A stretch of 64,000 bases of DNA from Actinacidiphila alni (GCF_900112845.1 NZ_FONG01000025.1:1-64000); one strand, 5' to 3'. Shown: positions 43,343 through 55,257, numbered from the stretch's first letter. Numbers and translations: made by a program. Notes: generated from the letters alone by a model not told the origin.

Positions 43343-44224
43343 ATGCGCGCCGTGCTGCGCTGGGTGGCGATCGGCGCCGGGGTCGTCCTGGTGGTGACGG
43401 GGGGTCTGGGCTGGGCGTCCTACCGGAAGTTCAGCGGCAACATCCGTACCGACCGGGTCGCGGAGCGGGTGCTCGCCCGGTACGAGAAGGACCGCCCGCG
43501 TGCCCTGGTGCCGCGGGCGCGCAACATCCTGGTGCTGGGGTCGGGTGGAGCTTCCTCCAACGGGAACCGTCACCAGGGTGGCCCTCTCGGCGGCGGATAC
43601 GGCGCGTTCGGTGAAGCCGCCCCCGACGAGGCCGCCGCCGTCCTCCTCCACCTGTCCGCGGACCGCCGCCGCGCCGCGGCCGTCGCCGTACCCGGTGCCA
43701 TGAAGCTCGCCGTCCCGGCCTGCCCGCGGCCCGGCGGCGGCACCAGCCCGGCCGCGTACGAGCCCTTCCGGCTGGCCTTCCGCGGCGGCGGCGCGGCCTG
43801 CGCGATCCTGGCCTTCGAGCGCTTCAGCGGCATCCGTGTCGACCACCATCTCGTGGTGGATTCCGCCGGGTTCGACCGGGTCGAGGCGATGTCCGGGAGC
43901 GAGGCGACCGCCGGGCGGCGGCGCCGCGCCCTGCTGCGCACGCTGGCCGGCCGGGCCCGGGGCGGGGGAACACTGCGCCACCCGGCCAGGTTCTTCGGTC
44001 TGGTGGACACCGCGACCTCCTCGCTCACCGCCGACCCCGGCCTCGGGTCGCTGCCCGCGCTGTACGAGCTGGCCGGGAGCCTGCGCAAGGTGCCGGACGG
44101 CGCGCTCGCCTTCCGTACGCTGCCGGCCGGGGCCGCCGCCCGCCCGCTGCTGGCGGCGCTGCGCACCGATCAGCCGGTGCAGCCGGTGCAGCCGGTCCGG
44201 CCGTCGTCACGGGAGGGTCACTGA
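43343..44224 (+). CDS. degenerate LytR-CpsA-Psr (LCP) family protein
   Basis: 293 residues from ATG 43343 after GGAGGAGG. One N-terminal membrane helix (VAIGAGVVLVVTGGLGWASY) and an extracellular LCP-like domain: NILVLGSGG, AAAVLLHLSAD, then AVAVPGAM where active LCP enzymes have SIPRD, and FSGIRVDHHLVVDSAGF, which is well conserved. The Arg/Asp pair that holds the polyprenyl pyrophosphate is missing, so transfer of wall polymers is unlikely. The C-terminal end has a short QPVQPVQPV repeat. Confidence 0.7.
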   Translation: MRAVLRWVAIGAGVVLVVTGGLGWASYRKFSGNIRTDRVAERVLARYEKDRPRALVPRARNILVLGSGGASSNGNRHQGGPLGGGYGAFGEAAPDEAAAVLLHLSADRRRAAAVAVPGAMKLAVPACPRPGGGTSPAAYEPFRLAFRGGGAACAILAFERFSGIRVDHHLVVDSAGFDRVEAMSGSEATAGRRRRALLRTLAGRARGGGTLRHPARFFGLVDTATSSLTADPGLGSLPALYELAGSLRKVPDGALAFRTLPAGAAARPLLAALRTDQPVQPVQPVRPSSREGH

Positions 44225-44265
44225 CCTGCGCGGATGCCATGGGTGCGCACATAAGGAGAAGGTAA

Positions 44266-44286
44266 GTTGAGTCGGGTCGACTCACG
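44266..44286. promoter_or_regulatory. HAIR operator 1 (HspR)
   Basis: gttgagt-cgggtcg-actcacg: 7-7-7 inverted repeat with one mismatch in each arm to the HAIR consensus CTTGAGT-N7-ACTCAAG. It sits just upstream of the dnaK -35 box. Confidence 0.75.
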
Positions 44287-44290
44287 TCTG

Positions 44291-44319
44291 TTGACAGGAG
44301 ATCCCGGGTCGTGCACCCT
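44291..44319 (+). promoter_or_regulatory. dnaK promoter
   Basis: TTGACA (44291-44296), a 17-bp spacer, then CACCCT (44314-44319). The -10 hexamer is overlapped by the second HAIR, which explains repression by HspR. Confidence 0.7.
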
Positions 44320-44338
44320 TGAGTCAGTTCCACTCAAG
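44318..44338. promoter_or_regulatory. HAIR operator 2 (HspR), perfect match
   Basis: cttgagt-cagttcc-actcaag, a perfect HAIR consensus overlapping the -10/start region of the dnaK promoter, 19 bp before the start codon. Confidence 0.92.
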
Positions 44339-44357
44339 TCAGCAGGAGGATTTCACC

Positions 44358-46235
44358 ATGGCACGTGCGGTCGGCATCGACCTGGGCACGACTAATTCCG
44401 TCGTCAGCGTTCTCGAAGGCGGCGAGCCCACCGTCATCACCAACGCAGAGGGCGCCAGGACCACGCCGTCCGTCGTCGCCTTCGCCAAGAACGGCGAGGT
44501 GCTCGTCGGCGAGGTGGCCAAGCGCCAGGCTGTCACCAATGTCGACAGGACCGTCCGGTCGGTCAAGCGCCACATGGGCACCGACTGGAAGATCAACCTG
44601 GACGGCAAGGACTTCAACCCGCAGCAGATGAGTGCCTTCATCCTGCAGAAGCTCAAGCGGGACGCGGAGTCGTACCTGGGCGAGAAGGTCACCGACGCGG
44701 TGATCACCGTCCCCGCGTACTTCAACGACTCCGAGCGCCAGGCCACCAAGGAGGCCGGTGAGATCGCGGGCCTCAACGTGCTGCGCATCGTCAACGAGCC
44801 GACCGCCGCCGCGCTGGCCTACGGCCTCGACAAGGACGACCAGACCATCCTGGTCTTCGACCTCGGTGGCGGCACCTTCGACGTCTCGCTGCTGGAGATC
44901 GGCGACGGCGTCGTCGAGGTGAAGGCCACCAACGGCGACAACCACCTCGGTGGTGACGACTGGGACCAGCGCGTCGTCGACTACCTGGTGAAGCAGTTCC
45001 AGTCCGGCCACGGCGTGGACCTGGCCAAGGACAAGATGGCCCTCCAGCGGCTGCGCGAGGCCGCGGAGAAGGCGAAGATCGAGCTGTCCTCGTCCACCGA
45101 GACCTCGATCAACCTGCCGTACATCACGGCGTCCGCCGAGGGCCCGCTGCACCTGGACGAGAAGCTCACCCGCGCCCAGTTCCAGCAGCTCACCTCCGAC
45201 CTGCTGGAGCGCTGCAAGACGCCGTTCCACAACGTCATCAAGGACGCCGGCATCCAGCTGTCCGAGATCGACCACGTCGTCCTGGTCGGCGGCTCGACGC
45301 GTATGCCCGCCGTCGCGGAGCTGGTGCGCGAGCTGACCGGCGGCAAGGACGCCAACAAGGGCGTCAACCCGGACGAGGTCGTCGCCATCGGCGCGTCGCT
45401 CCAGGCCGGTGTACTCAAGGGCGAGGTCAAGGACGTCCTGCTGCTCGACGTCACCCCGCTGTCCCTCGGTATCGAGACCAAGGGCGGCATCATGACCAAG
45501 CTGATCGAGCGCAACACCACGATCCCGACCAAGCGCTCGGAGATCTTCACCACGGCCGAGGACAACCAGCCGTCGGTGCAGATCCAGGTCTACCAGGGCG
45601 AGCGCGAGATCGCCGCGTACAACAAGAAGCTCGGGATGTTCGAGCTGACCGGTCTGCCGCCGGCCCCGCGCGGGATGCCGCAGATCGAGGTCACCTTCGA
45701 CATCGACGCCAACGGCATCATGCACGTCGGCGCGAAGGACCTCGGCACTGGCAAGGAGCAGCGGATGACCGTCACCGGCGGCTCCTCGCTGCCCAAGGAC
45801 GAGGTCGACCGGATGCGCCAGGAGGCCGAGCAGTACGCGGACGAGGACCACAAGCGCCGCGAGGCCGCCGAGACCCGCAACCAGGGTGAGCAGCTCGTCT
45901 ACCAGACCGAGAAGTTCATCGCGGACAACAAGGACAAGCTTCCCGAGGACGTGAAGTCCGAGGTCGAGACCGCGGTCGCCGACCTCAAGGAGAAGCTGAA
46001 GAACGAGTCGACCGACGACACCAACACCGCGGCGATCCGCGAGGCCACCGAGAAGGTCGCGGCCACCAGCCAGAAGCTGGGCCAGGCGCTGTACGCCAAC
46101 GCCCAGGCCGACGGCGCCACGGCCACCCCGGGCGCTGCCGAGGACGCGGCCAGCGCGGACGCCGGGGCCGACGACGACGTCGTCGACGCCGAGATCGTGG
46201 ACGACGAGACCGGCAAGAGGGACGGTGCCGCGTGA
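44358..46235 (+). CDS. dnaK: chaperone DnaK (Hsp70)
   Basis: 625 residues from ATG 44358 with AGGAGGA upstream. Nucleotide-binding signatures GIDLGTTNS, VFDLGGGTFDVS and VLVGGSTRMP, the linker DVLLLDVTPLSLGIE, a substrate domain and an acidic tail (ADDDVVDAEIVDDE). ATP-dependent folding chaperone. First gene of the heat-shock operon dnaK-grpE-dnaJ-hspR. Complexed with HspR it also serves as the co-repressor that senses free chaperone. Confidence 0.98.
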   Translation: MARAVGIDLGTTNSVVSVLEGGEPTVITNAEGARTTPSVVAFAKNGEVLVGEVAKRQAVTNVDRTVRSVKRHMGTDWKINLDGKDFNPQQMSAFILQKLKRDAESYLGEKVTDAVITVPAYFNDSERQATKEAGEIAGLNVLRIVNEPTAAALAYGLDKDDQTILVFDLGGGTFDVSLLEIGDGVVEVKATNGDNHLGGDDWDQRVVDYLVKQFQSGHGVDLAKDKMALQRLREAAEKAKIELSSSTETSINLPYITASAEGPLHLDEKLTRAQFQQLTSDLLERCKTPFHNVIKDAGIQLSEIDHVVLVGGSTRMPAVAELVRELTGGKDANKGVNPDEVVAIGASLQAGVLKGEVKDVLLLDVTPLSLGIETKGGIMTKLIERNTTIPTKRSEIFTTAEDNQPSVQIQVYQGEREIAAYNKKLGMFELTGLPPAPRGMPQIEVTFDIDANGIMHVGAKDLGTGKEQRMTVTGGSSLPKDEVDRMRQEAEQYADEDHKRREAAETRNQGEQLVYQTEKFIADNKDKLPEDVKSEVETAVADLKEKLKNESTDDTNTAAIREATEKVAATSQKLGQALYANAQADGATATPGAAEDAASADAGADDDVVDAEIVDDETGKRDGAA

Positions 46236-46900
46236 CGGAGGAGCCGAAGGGCTTCGAGCAGGAGCCCGACGTCCCTTCCGAGGCCGGCGACAAGCAGCCG
46301 GAAGCAGCCGCCAAGGCTGCCGGGTCCGCCGACGAGGCGGGTCCGGCAGCCCCGGCCCCGGACGGGGACGCGAAAGAGCTGACGGCCCTGCGGGCGCAGC
46401 TGGACCAGGTGCGGACCGCGCTCAATGAGCGCACCGCCGACCTCCAGCGGCTCCAGGCCGAGTATCAGAACTACCGCCGCCGGGTGGAGCGGGACCGGGT
46501 CGCCGTCAAGGAGATCGCGGTCGCCAATCTGCTGACGGGGCTGCTCCCGGTGCTCGACGACATCGGCCGGGCGCGGGACCACGGCGAGCTGGTCGGCGGC
46601 TTCAAGTCGGTCGCCGAGTCGCTGGAGACGGTGGCGGCGAAGCTGGGCCTGCAGCAGTTCGGCAAGGAGGGCGAGCCCTTCGACCCGCTGGTGCACGAGG
46701 CCCTGATGCACAGTTATTCGCCGGATGTCACGCAGACCACATGCGTGCAGATCCTCCAGCCCGGGTACCGCATCGGGGAGCGCAATCTGCGGCCCGCCAG
46801 GGTCGCGGTGGCCGAACCGCAGCCGGGCAGCCATGCCAAGGACGAGGCGGCCGAGAAGAAGGCGGACGACGAGGAGACCGGTGGCCCGGACGAGGGCTGA
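46232..46900 (+). CDS. grpE: nucleotide exchange factor GrpE
   Basis: 222 residues from GTG 46232 (GTGA overlap with dnaK). An acidic disordered head (1-50) is followed by the long coiled coil (LRAQLDQVRTALNERTADLQ and on) and the GrpE head with LLPVLDDIGRA and FDPLVHEALM, ending at VQILQPGYRIGERNLRPARV. It releases ADP from DnaK. Confidence 0.97.
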   Translation: MTEEPKGFEQEPDVPSEAGDKQPEAAAKAAGSADEAGPAAPAPDGDAKELTALRAQLDQVRTALNERTADLQRLQAEYQNYRRRVERDRVAVKEIAVANLLTGLLPVLDDIGRARDHGELVGGFKSVAESLETVAAKLGLQQFGKEGEPFDPLVHEALMHSYSPDVTQTTCVQILQPGYRIGERNLRPARVAVAEPQPGSHAKDEAAEKKADDEETGGPDEG

Positions 46901-46965
46901 CGGAGCGGAAGCGAACCGGGGCGTGATGCCGCGCCCCGCCGTGGTGGAGAGGAGGGACGTCGGGG

Positions 46966-48165
46966 ATGAGCGTCAGTAGGGACCTGTTGGAGAAGGACCT
47001 GTACAAGGTCCTCGGCGTGCCCAAGGACGCCACGGACGCGGAGATCAAGAAGGCGTACCGGAAGCTCGCCCGCGAGTTCCACCCGGACGCCAACAAGGGC
47101 GACGCGAAGGCCGAGGAGCGCTTCAAGGAGATCTCCGAGGCCAATGACGTCCTCTCCGACGCCAAGCGCCGCAAGGAGTACGACGAGGGCCGCGCGCTGT
47201 TCGGGAACGGCGGCTTCCGCCCCGGTCCCGGCGCGGGCGGCACCGGCGGCTTCAACTTCGACCTCGGCGACCTGTTCGGCGGCGGCGCGGGCCAGCCGGG
47301 CGGCGCGGGCACGGGCGGTCAGGGCGGCGGCTTCGGCGGCGGCCTGGGCGACGTGTTCGGCGGCCTGTTCAACCGCGGCGGGGCCGGCACCCGGGTGCAG
47401 CCGCGCCGTGGCCAGGACATCGAGTCCGAGGTGACGCTCAGCTTCACCGAGGCGGTCGACGGGGCCACGGTCCCGCTGCGGATGTCCTCGCAGGCTCCCT
47501 GCAAGGCGTGTTCCGGCACCGGCGACAAGAACGGCACGCCCCGGGTGTGCCCGACCTGCGTCGGCACCGGGCAGGTCTCGCGCGGCGGCGGTGGCGGCTT
47601 CTCGCTCACCGACCCCTGCGTGGACTGCAAGGGCCGCGGCCTGATCGCCGAGACGCCGTGCGACGTCTGCCACGGCAGCGGCCGGGCGAAGTCCTCGCGC
47701 ACCATGCAGGTCCGCATTCCCGCCGGGGTCACCGACGGGCAGCGGATCCGGCTGCGCGGCAAGGGCGCGCCCGGTGAGCGCGGCGGCCCGGCGGGCGACC
47801 TCTACGTGGTCGTGCACGTCGGGGCGCACCCGGTCTTCGGCCGCCGGGAGTCCAATCTCACCGTCACCGTGCCGGTGACCTTCGCCGAGGCGGCGCTCGG
47901 CGGCGAGATCAAGGTGCCGACCCTGGGCGGCCCGCCGGTCACCCTCAAGCTTCCGGCCGGCACGCCGAACGGCCGTACGCTGCGCGCCCGCGGCAAGGGC
48001 GCGCTGCGCAAGGACGGTTCACGGGGTGATCTGCTCGTCACCATCGAGGTGGCGGTGCCGGAGAAGACCGAGGGCAAGGCGCTGGACGCACTGGAGTCCT
48101 ACCGGGAAGCGACCGCGGAATTCGACCCGCGGGCGGAGCTGTTCAAGGCCGCAAAGGGAGCGTGA
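46966..48165 (+). CDS. dnaJ: co-chaperone DnaJ
   Basis: 399 residues from ATG 46966. J domain with the HPD tripeptide (EFHPDANKG, about residue 44), a long Gly/Phe region, four CxxCxGxG zinc repeats (CKACSGTG, CPTCVGTG, CVDCKGRG, CDVCHGSG) and the C-terminal peptide-binding domains. It stimulates DnaK ATPase and delivers clients. It stands 65 bp after grpE and 4 bp before hspR, in one operon. Confidence 0.97.
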   Translation: MSVSRDLLEKDLYKVLGVPKDATDAEIKKAYRKLAREFHPDANKGDAKAEERFKEISEANDVLSDAKRRKEYDEGRALFGNGGFRPGPGAGGTGGFNFDLGDLFGGGAGQPGGAGTGGQGGGFGGGLGDVFGGLFNRGGAGTRVQPRRGQDIESEVTLSFTEAVDGATVPLRMSSQAPCKACSGTGDKNGTPRVCPTCVGTGQVSRGGGGGFSLTDPCVDCKGRGLIAETPCDVCHGSGRAKSSRTMQVRIPAGVTDGQRIRLRGKGAPGERGGPAGDLYVVVHVGAHPVFGRRESNLTVTVPVTFAEAALGGEIKVPTLGGPPVTLKLPAGTPNGRTLRARGKGALRKDGSRGDLLVTIEVAVPEKTEGKALDALESYREATAEFDPRAELFKAAKGA

Positions 48166-48169
48166 CCTG

Positions 48170-48646
48170 ATGAACGTCGACGGAAGCGGCAGCGGCATGC
48201 GGGGCCCGCGCGGTGGGCGCAACCCGTACCAGCTGACCGAGGAGTCCCCGGTCTACGTCATCTCGGTGGCGGCCGAACTGTCCGGGCTGCACCCGCAGAC
48301 CCTGCGGCAGTACGACCGGCTCGGCCTCGTCTCGCCCGACCGCACCGCCGGGCGCGGGCGCCGCTACTCCTCGCGCGACATCGAGCAGCTCCGCGAGGTG
48401 CAGCGGCTCTCCCAGGACGAGGGCATCAATCTCGCCGGCATCAAGCGGATCATCGAGCTGGAGAACCAGGTCGCGGCGCTCCAGTCCCGCGTCGCCGAAC
48501 TCTCCGCCGCCGTGGAGGGCGCCGCCGCCGTCATCCAGCAGCGCGAGGCCGCCGTCCACGCCTCCTACCGCCGCGACCTGGTCCCGTACCAGGACGTCCA
48601 GCACACCAGTGCCCTGGTGGTCTGGCGGCCCAAGCGCGACGGCTGA
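48170..48646 (+). CDS. hspR: heat-shock repressor HspR (MerR family)
   Basis: 158 residues from ATG 48170. MerR-type winged HTH: VISVAAELSGLHPQTLRQYDRLGLVSP with RTAGRGRRYSSRDIEQL (wing), then a coiled coil LENQVAALQSRVAELSA. It binds the HAIR sites at 44266-44338 and 52512-52532 together with DnaK, repressing the dnaK operon and clpB until unfolded protein titrates DnaK away. Confidence 0.96.
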   Translation: MNVDGSGSGMRGPRGGRNPYQLTEESPVYVISVAAELSGLHPQTLRQYDRLGLVSPDRTAGRGRRYSSRDIEQLREVQRLSQDEGINLAGIKRIIELENQVAALQSRVAELSAAVEGAAAVIQQREAAVHASYRRDLVPYQDVQHTSALVVWRPKRDG

Positions 48647-48671
48647 GCGCCGCACGCACGACACGCACGAC

Positions 48672-48720
48672 ACGACGGACGGCCCGGCTCCCCTCCGAGG
48701 GGAGCCGGGCCGTCCGTCGT
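48672..48720. terminator. strong bidirectional terminator after hspR
   Basis: A nearly perfect inverted repeat of over 20 bp per arm (acgacggacggcccggctcc with its complement) and a 3-nt loop, between the converging hspR and phosphodiester glycosidase genes. Confidence 0.9.
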
Positions 48721-48766
48721 GTCCGTCGCGGTACGGATGGCGGGCGCGACCGGAGGAGGCGTCGGG

Positions 48767-50434
48767 TCAGTGGAGGCGGGGCGGGAGGACGTGGACGGTG
48801 TCGCCCACGGGGCGTTCGCCGGTGGCGTCGGAGGGGTGGTTGAGGAGGGTGCCGTCCTGGGTGAAGGCGGTGGAGCCGCCGCCGTCGAGGTTGAGGGCCT
48901 GGACGGCGCCCAGGGAGCGCATGTAAGCGGCGGCCTCGTGGAGGGTGAAGCCCTCGCTGCCGTCGCCGGTCCGCCGGCCGTCGACGGTGACGAGCAGGAG
49001 GCGGCCCTTCGCGTCGATGCCCGCCATGGTGCGCGGCTGGCGGACATTGGCCCAGGCGTAGCCGAAGGAGAGGTCGCCCGGGTCGACGGTGCCCTCGGTG
49101 GCGGCGTCGATGCTGATCCGGCCGTTCTCGACGAGGGTCGGGGCGGCGCTGACGACGCTGTCGCCGCGGCCGAGCGGCACGATCCGGCCGGAGGCGTCGC
49201 GTACGGTCTCGTCGACCGCGACGCGCTGCCCGGTGCGGGCGTGCGCGGTCAGCCAGCCGGCGGCCGAGCCGATGCCCTGGAGGACGCTGCCGCCCGCGGG
49301 CACCCGGCCGCCGCGCGCGCCGACGGAGACGACCCGGCCGGCGGCGTCGAGGACGGCCTGCGCACCGCTGCCGGTGGGCAGCGCGGCGCCGAACAGCGGG
49401 GTGAACAGCACCAGGTCGTCCGTCTCGTGGCAGGTGACGTCCTGCCAGGGCAGCTCGCTCGGGGTGGCGCCGGGCCGCCCGCAGTCCCGTACTGTGCCGG
49501 GCACGCGGTTGACGCCCTGCACGGCGTAGGACGAGCCGTCGGCGCGCGCGGCGGCCGTACTGGTCAGGTCGGCGATCCGGGCGTGCCGGCCGCCGTGGTC
49601 CAGGATCAGCGCGGCCCGCGCGCCGGCCGCCATGGACGCCAGGCGCCCGTCGTAGACGCCCAGCGCGGACTGGGTGCCCTGGACGCCGTCGTCGTCGGAG
49701 GTGACGAAGAAACCGCCGTTGACGGCGACGAGGGAGCCGAGCTTCGCGGCGACCGAGGACGTGGTCTCGCGCTGGGCGACATTGCCGTCGTGGGTGCCGG
49801 TGACGGTGCCGCGGAAGACCCGCGGGTCGATCACCGCGATGTGGATGCTCTCGACGTCGGCGGGCTGTTCCGCGTCGTAGCCGGTCCACTCGACGGCGGT
49901 ACGGAAGCCCGCCGCGGTCAGTGTCGTCGCGGCGGCGGTGGCGTCGGCCTGGGTGCCGTACGCGCCGGCGCGCACCCGGTAGCCCATCGTGCCGTGCGGG
50001 GTGTCGGTGTAGTCCGGCCAGTCGACGCGCTCCACGCGCGGGTCGGCCCCGGCGGCGCGCAGCGCGGCGGCCGTGTCGTCCGCCCACGCCTTGGTGTTGA
50101 CCTCGACGGCGGTGGCCGCGCCGGTCAGCCTGCTGGTGGCGGGCCGCTGGACGGCCACCGTCCAGGAGGGGGCGGCGTCAGAGCGCCATTGCGTGCCGGA
50201 ACGCACGGTGACGCCGGGCGCGACCTGCCGGCTCGTCCACCGCGCCGAGACCGGGCTCGGGTGCCGGAGGACGGCGGTCTCGGCGGTGGGGCGGGCCGAC
50301 GTGGTGACGTGCGCGGGCGCGACGGCCTGCGCCGCCGAGTCCACGCCGAGCGGCGCGAGGGCCGCGACGACCGCGACGGCGGACATGACGGTGCGGACGC
50401 GTATCCGCGCGGCACCCCTGATGCGGCGGCCCAT
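48767..50434 (-). CDS. secreted phosphodiester glycosidase (NAGPA domain)
   Basis: 555 residues from ATG 50434. N-terminal signal peptide (VMSAVAVVAALAPLGVDSAAQA), a SPOR-like segment around 120-165 (YRVRAGAYGTQADATAAATTL), then the NAGPA phosphodiester glycosidase domain with LVAVNGGFF, ALGVYDGRL and the terminal AVQALNLDGGGSTAF motif. Homologues hydrolyse sugar phosphodiesters; in bacteria the domain is linked to wall or exopolysaccharide turnover. Exported, monocistronic. Confidence 0.88.
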   Translation of the reverse strand: MGRRIRGAARIRVRTVMSAVAVVAALAPLGVDSAAQAVAPAHVTTSARPTAETAVLRHPSPVSARWTSRQVAPGVTVRSGTQWRSDAAPSWTVAVQRPATSRLTGAATAVEVNTKAWADDTAAALRAAGADPRVERVDWPDYTDTPHGTMGYRVRAGAYGTQADATAAATTLTAAGFRTAVEWTGYDAEQPADVESIHIAVIDPRVFRGTVTGTHDGNVAQRETTSSVAAKLGSLVAVNGGFFVTSDDDGVQGTQSALGVYDGRLASMAAGARAALILDHGGRHARIADLTSTAAARADGSSYAVQGVNRVPGTVRDCGRPGATPSELPWQDVTCHETDDLVLFTPLFGAALPTGSGAQAVLDAAGRVVSVGARGGRVPAGGSVLQGIGSAAGWLTAHARTGQRVAVDETVRDASGRIVPLGRGDSVVSAAPTLVENGRISIDAATEGTVDPGDLSFGYAWANVRQPRTMAGIDAKGRLLLVTVDGRRTGDGSEGFTLHEAAAYMRSLGAVQALNLDGGGSTAFTQDGTLLNHPSDATGERPVGDTVHVLPPRLH

Positions 50435-50638
50435 GACGACCCCTTCACATGCGACGACGGCTCTCGGCGGGCGGACGGCTGCGTCCGCTGTCGATGAGAG
50501 CCGCCCCGTGCGAAGGGGCCGCTGTGCGGGGGTGAGATTCCGGCGAACAGACGGCGAATGACGTCATCCGCCGTCTGCCGTGGCCCGTACGGGCGTTGGG
50601 CAGGGGATCGGGGGCGGGCCGGGTTACGGGGACGCGCC

Positions 50639-51043
50639 CTAGGCGTTGCCCATCGCCCTGGTCAGGGCGATCTCGATGACGATCCGGTCCGGGTTGGGCG
50701 CGGGTGTGCGGCCGTAGCGTTCGGTGTAGCGGCGGACCGCCTCGGCGACGCGCTCCGGGTCGTCGCTGACGGTGGCCACGCCTTCGAGGGTGGCCCAGGT
50801 GCGCCGGTCCACCTGGCAGACCGCGACCCGCGCGCCGTCCGGCCCCGCGGCCCGTACGTAACGGGCCTTCGCACTCGCCGTGTTGGCGATGACGCGCGCC
50901 AGGCCCGCCTCGGGGTCGTACGTGACGCCGACGGGGACGACGTGCGGGGTGCCGTCCGGGCGCGGGGTGGTGAGCGTGCACAGGTGGTGCGCACGCCAGA
51001 AGTCCAGGTAGCCGGGCGCGGGGGAGCGGGGGTCGAGTGCCAT
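50639..51043 (-). CDS. PPOX/F420-dependent oxidoreductase
   Basis: 134 residues from ATG 51043. Split beta-barrel flavin/F420-binding fold of the pyridoxamine-phosphate-oxidase-like family: LCTLTTPRPDGTPHVVPVGV, VIANTASAKARYVRA, RVAVCQVDRRTWATLEG and a C-terminal YTERYGRTP. It lies 10 bp downstream of the P450, in the same operon, and may reduce a related substrate using F420. Confidence 0.85.
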   Translation of the reverse strand: MALDPRSPAPGYLDFWRAHHLCTLTTPRPDGTPHVVPVGVTYDPEAGLARVIANTASAKARYVRAAGPDGARVAVCQVDRRTWATLEGVATVSDDPERVAEAVRRYTERYGRTPAPNPDRIVIEIALTRAMGNA

Positions 51044-51053
51044 GCCGGGGACG

Positions 51054-52319
51054 TTACGCGGCGGGCGGGTCCAGCCGTACGGGCAGGGCGGCGGCGCTGT
51101 TGCCGACGAAGCCGGGCAGCGGCGGGAGTTCGGCGTCCGGGACCGCGAGGGTCAGACGGGGGTGGGCGGCGTAGAGGCTGCGCAGCGCGATCACCGCTTC
51201 GAGCCGGGCCAGCGGCGCGCCCAGGCAGTAGTGGGCGCCGTGGCCGAAGGCGAGGTGGCGGCCGGCGGGCCGGGTGATGTCGAAGCGGCCGGCGTCGGGC
51301 CCGTATTCGCGCGGGTCGCGTCCGGCGGCGGCGTAACCGGCGAGCACCGCCGTACCGCGCGGCACGGTCGTACCGTCCACCACCAGGTCGGTGATCGGGT
51401 AGCGGAAGGGGAAGTTGGCGACCGGGCCGTCCCAGCGCAGCGTCTCCTCGACCACCGCGTCCCAGGACACCTCGCCCGCCAGGACGAGCGCGAGCTGGTC
51501 GGGGTGGCCGGACAGGGCGCGCACCGCGTTGACGATCAGATTGAGGGTGGTCTCGTGGCCTGCGACGAGCATCAGCAGCAGGGTGCCGGTCAGCTCCTCG
51601 TCGCTGAGACGGGCCTCCTCCCCGTCGGAGCCGCCCGCCGCGATCAGCGCGCTGGTCAGGTCGTCGCCGGGCGCGGCGCGGCGCTCGGCGACGACGCGGG
51701 CGAGGATCGCGTACGTCTCGCGCTGCGCGGCCATCGCCTCGGCCCCGCCCGTGGTGGTGCTGACCAGCTGATGGCTGAGGGTGTGCAGCCGGTCGCGGTG
51801 GGCCGGGCCGACGCCCAGCAGCTCGCAGATCACGCCCATCGGCAGCGGATACGCGTACGCCGCGCGCAGATCGGCCACGCCGTCGGCGTCCGCGTGGCCG
51901 GGGAGCGCGTCGAGCAGCCGTGCGGCCAGTTCCTCGATCCGCGGGCGCAGCGCGGCCACCCGGCGCGGGGTGAACGCCTTGGTGGCCAGGCCGCGCAACC
52001 GCCGGTGGTCGTCGCCGTCGGCGGTGGTCATGCCCTTGACCAGGGCGAACGCGTTGAGCTGCCACTGCGCCGGGACCCGGCCCTCCTGGAGGGCGGCGAA
52101 ATGCGCCGCGTTCTTGGCGACCTTCGGGTCGGCCAGGAAGTCGCGCAGCTCCCGGTAGCGGGAGACGATCATCGCGGGGACGCCGTCCGGCAGCGTGACC
52201 GGGCAGACGGCCCCCGCCTCCCGCAGCGCGGCGGCGTCGGCGTGCAGGGCGGCGCCGGTCGGGTCGAGGGGACGCGGGTCGTTCGGGTCGAGGGGACGCG
52301 GGTCGCGCGGGTCGCTCAT
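51054..52319 (-). CDS. cytochrome P450
   Basis: 421 residues from ATG 52319 with AGGACCTCC just before it. The start carries a duplicated DPRPLDPNDPRPLDP sequence (a 30-bp DNA tandem repeat). I-helix LMLVAGHETT (oxygen-binding Thr), K-helix ETLR, and the haem loop FGHGAHYCLGAPLARLE with the Cys ligand. A soluble class I bacterial P450 that would need ferredoxin and reductase from elsewhere. Substrate unknown. Confidence 0.95.
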   Translation of the reverse strand: MSDPRDPRPLDPNDPRPLDPTGAALHADAAALREAGAVCPVTLPDGVPAMIVSRYRELRDFLADPKVAKNAAHFAALQEGRVPAQWQLNAFALVKGMTTADGDDHRRLRGLATKAFTPRRVAALRPRIEELAARLLDALPGHADADGVADLRAAYAYPLPMGVICELLGVGPAHRDRLHTLSHQLVSTTTGGAEAMAAQRETYAILARVVAERRAAPGDDLTSALIAAGGSDGEEARLSDEELTGTLLLMLVAGHETTLNLIVNAVRALSGHPDQLALVLAGEVSWDAVVEETLRWDGPVANFPFRYPITDLVVDGTTVPRGTAVLAGYAAAGRDPREYGPDAGRFDITRPAGRHLAFGHGAHYCLGAPLARLEAVIALRSLYAAHPRLTLAVPDAELPPLPGFVGNSAAALPVRLDPPAA

Positions 52320-52511
52320 GGAGGTCCTCTGACAAGCCGTACGGGCGGCGGGTAGACAGAAGCGGGGCGTACCGGCGTGGGGGGACAACTCCCGTGCTGA
52401 CCACGGGAGTTGAGGCAGGCATTGTCGCACCGCCGCCGCAATTTATTCAACGTTCATACAAAATCCCGGCCACCGGTCGCGGCTCTGTCCACAGGTGGGT
52501 CCCAAACTTGC

Positions 52512-52532
52512 CTTGAGTGGAATAGACTCAAC
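52512..52532. promoter_or_regulatory. HAIR operator of clpB (HspR)
   Basis: cttgagt-ggaatag-actcaac, one mismatch to the HAIR consensus; a weaker cttg..tcaag dyad follows at 52532-52551. It lies 57 bp upstream of the clpB start and puts clpB under HspR control. Confidence 0.88.
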
Positions 52533-52588
52533 TTGCCTCATGTTGCTCAAGGCAGGTTTACGTCGATCAAGAGGAGGACCCGACGCCC

Positions 52589-55195
<2,607 letters not shown>

Positions 55196-55230
55196 CGCCT
55201 CCCGCCGGACGCCACGGGCGGAACACCTTC

Positions 55231-55257
55231 GGGCGGTACGCGGAACGCGTACCGCCC
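55231..55257 (+). terminator. clpB terminator hairpin
   Basis: An 11-bp inverted repeat (gggcggtacgc / gcgtaccgccc) with a 5-nt loop, 36 bp after the clpB stop. Confidence 0.65.
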
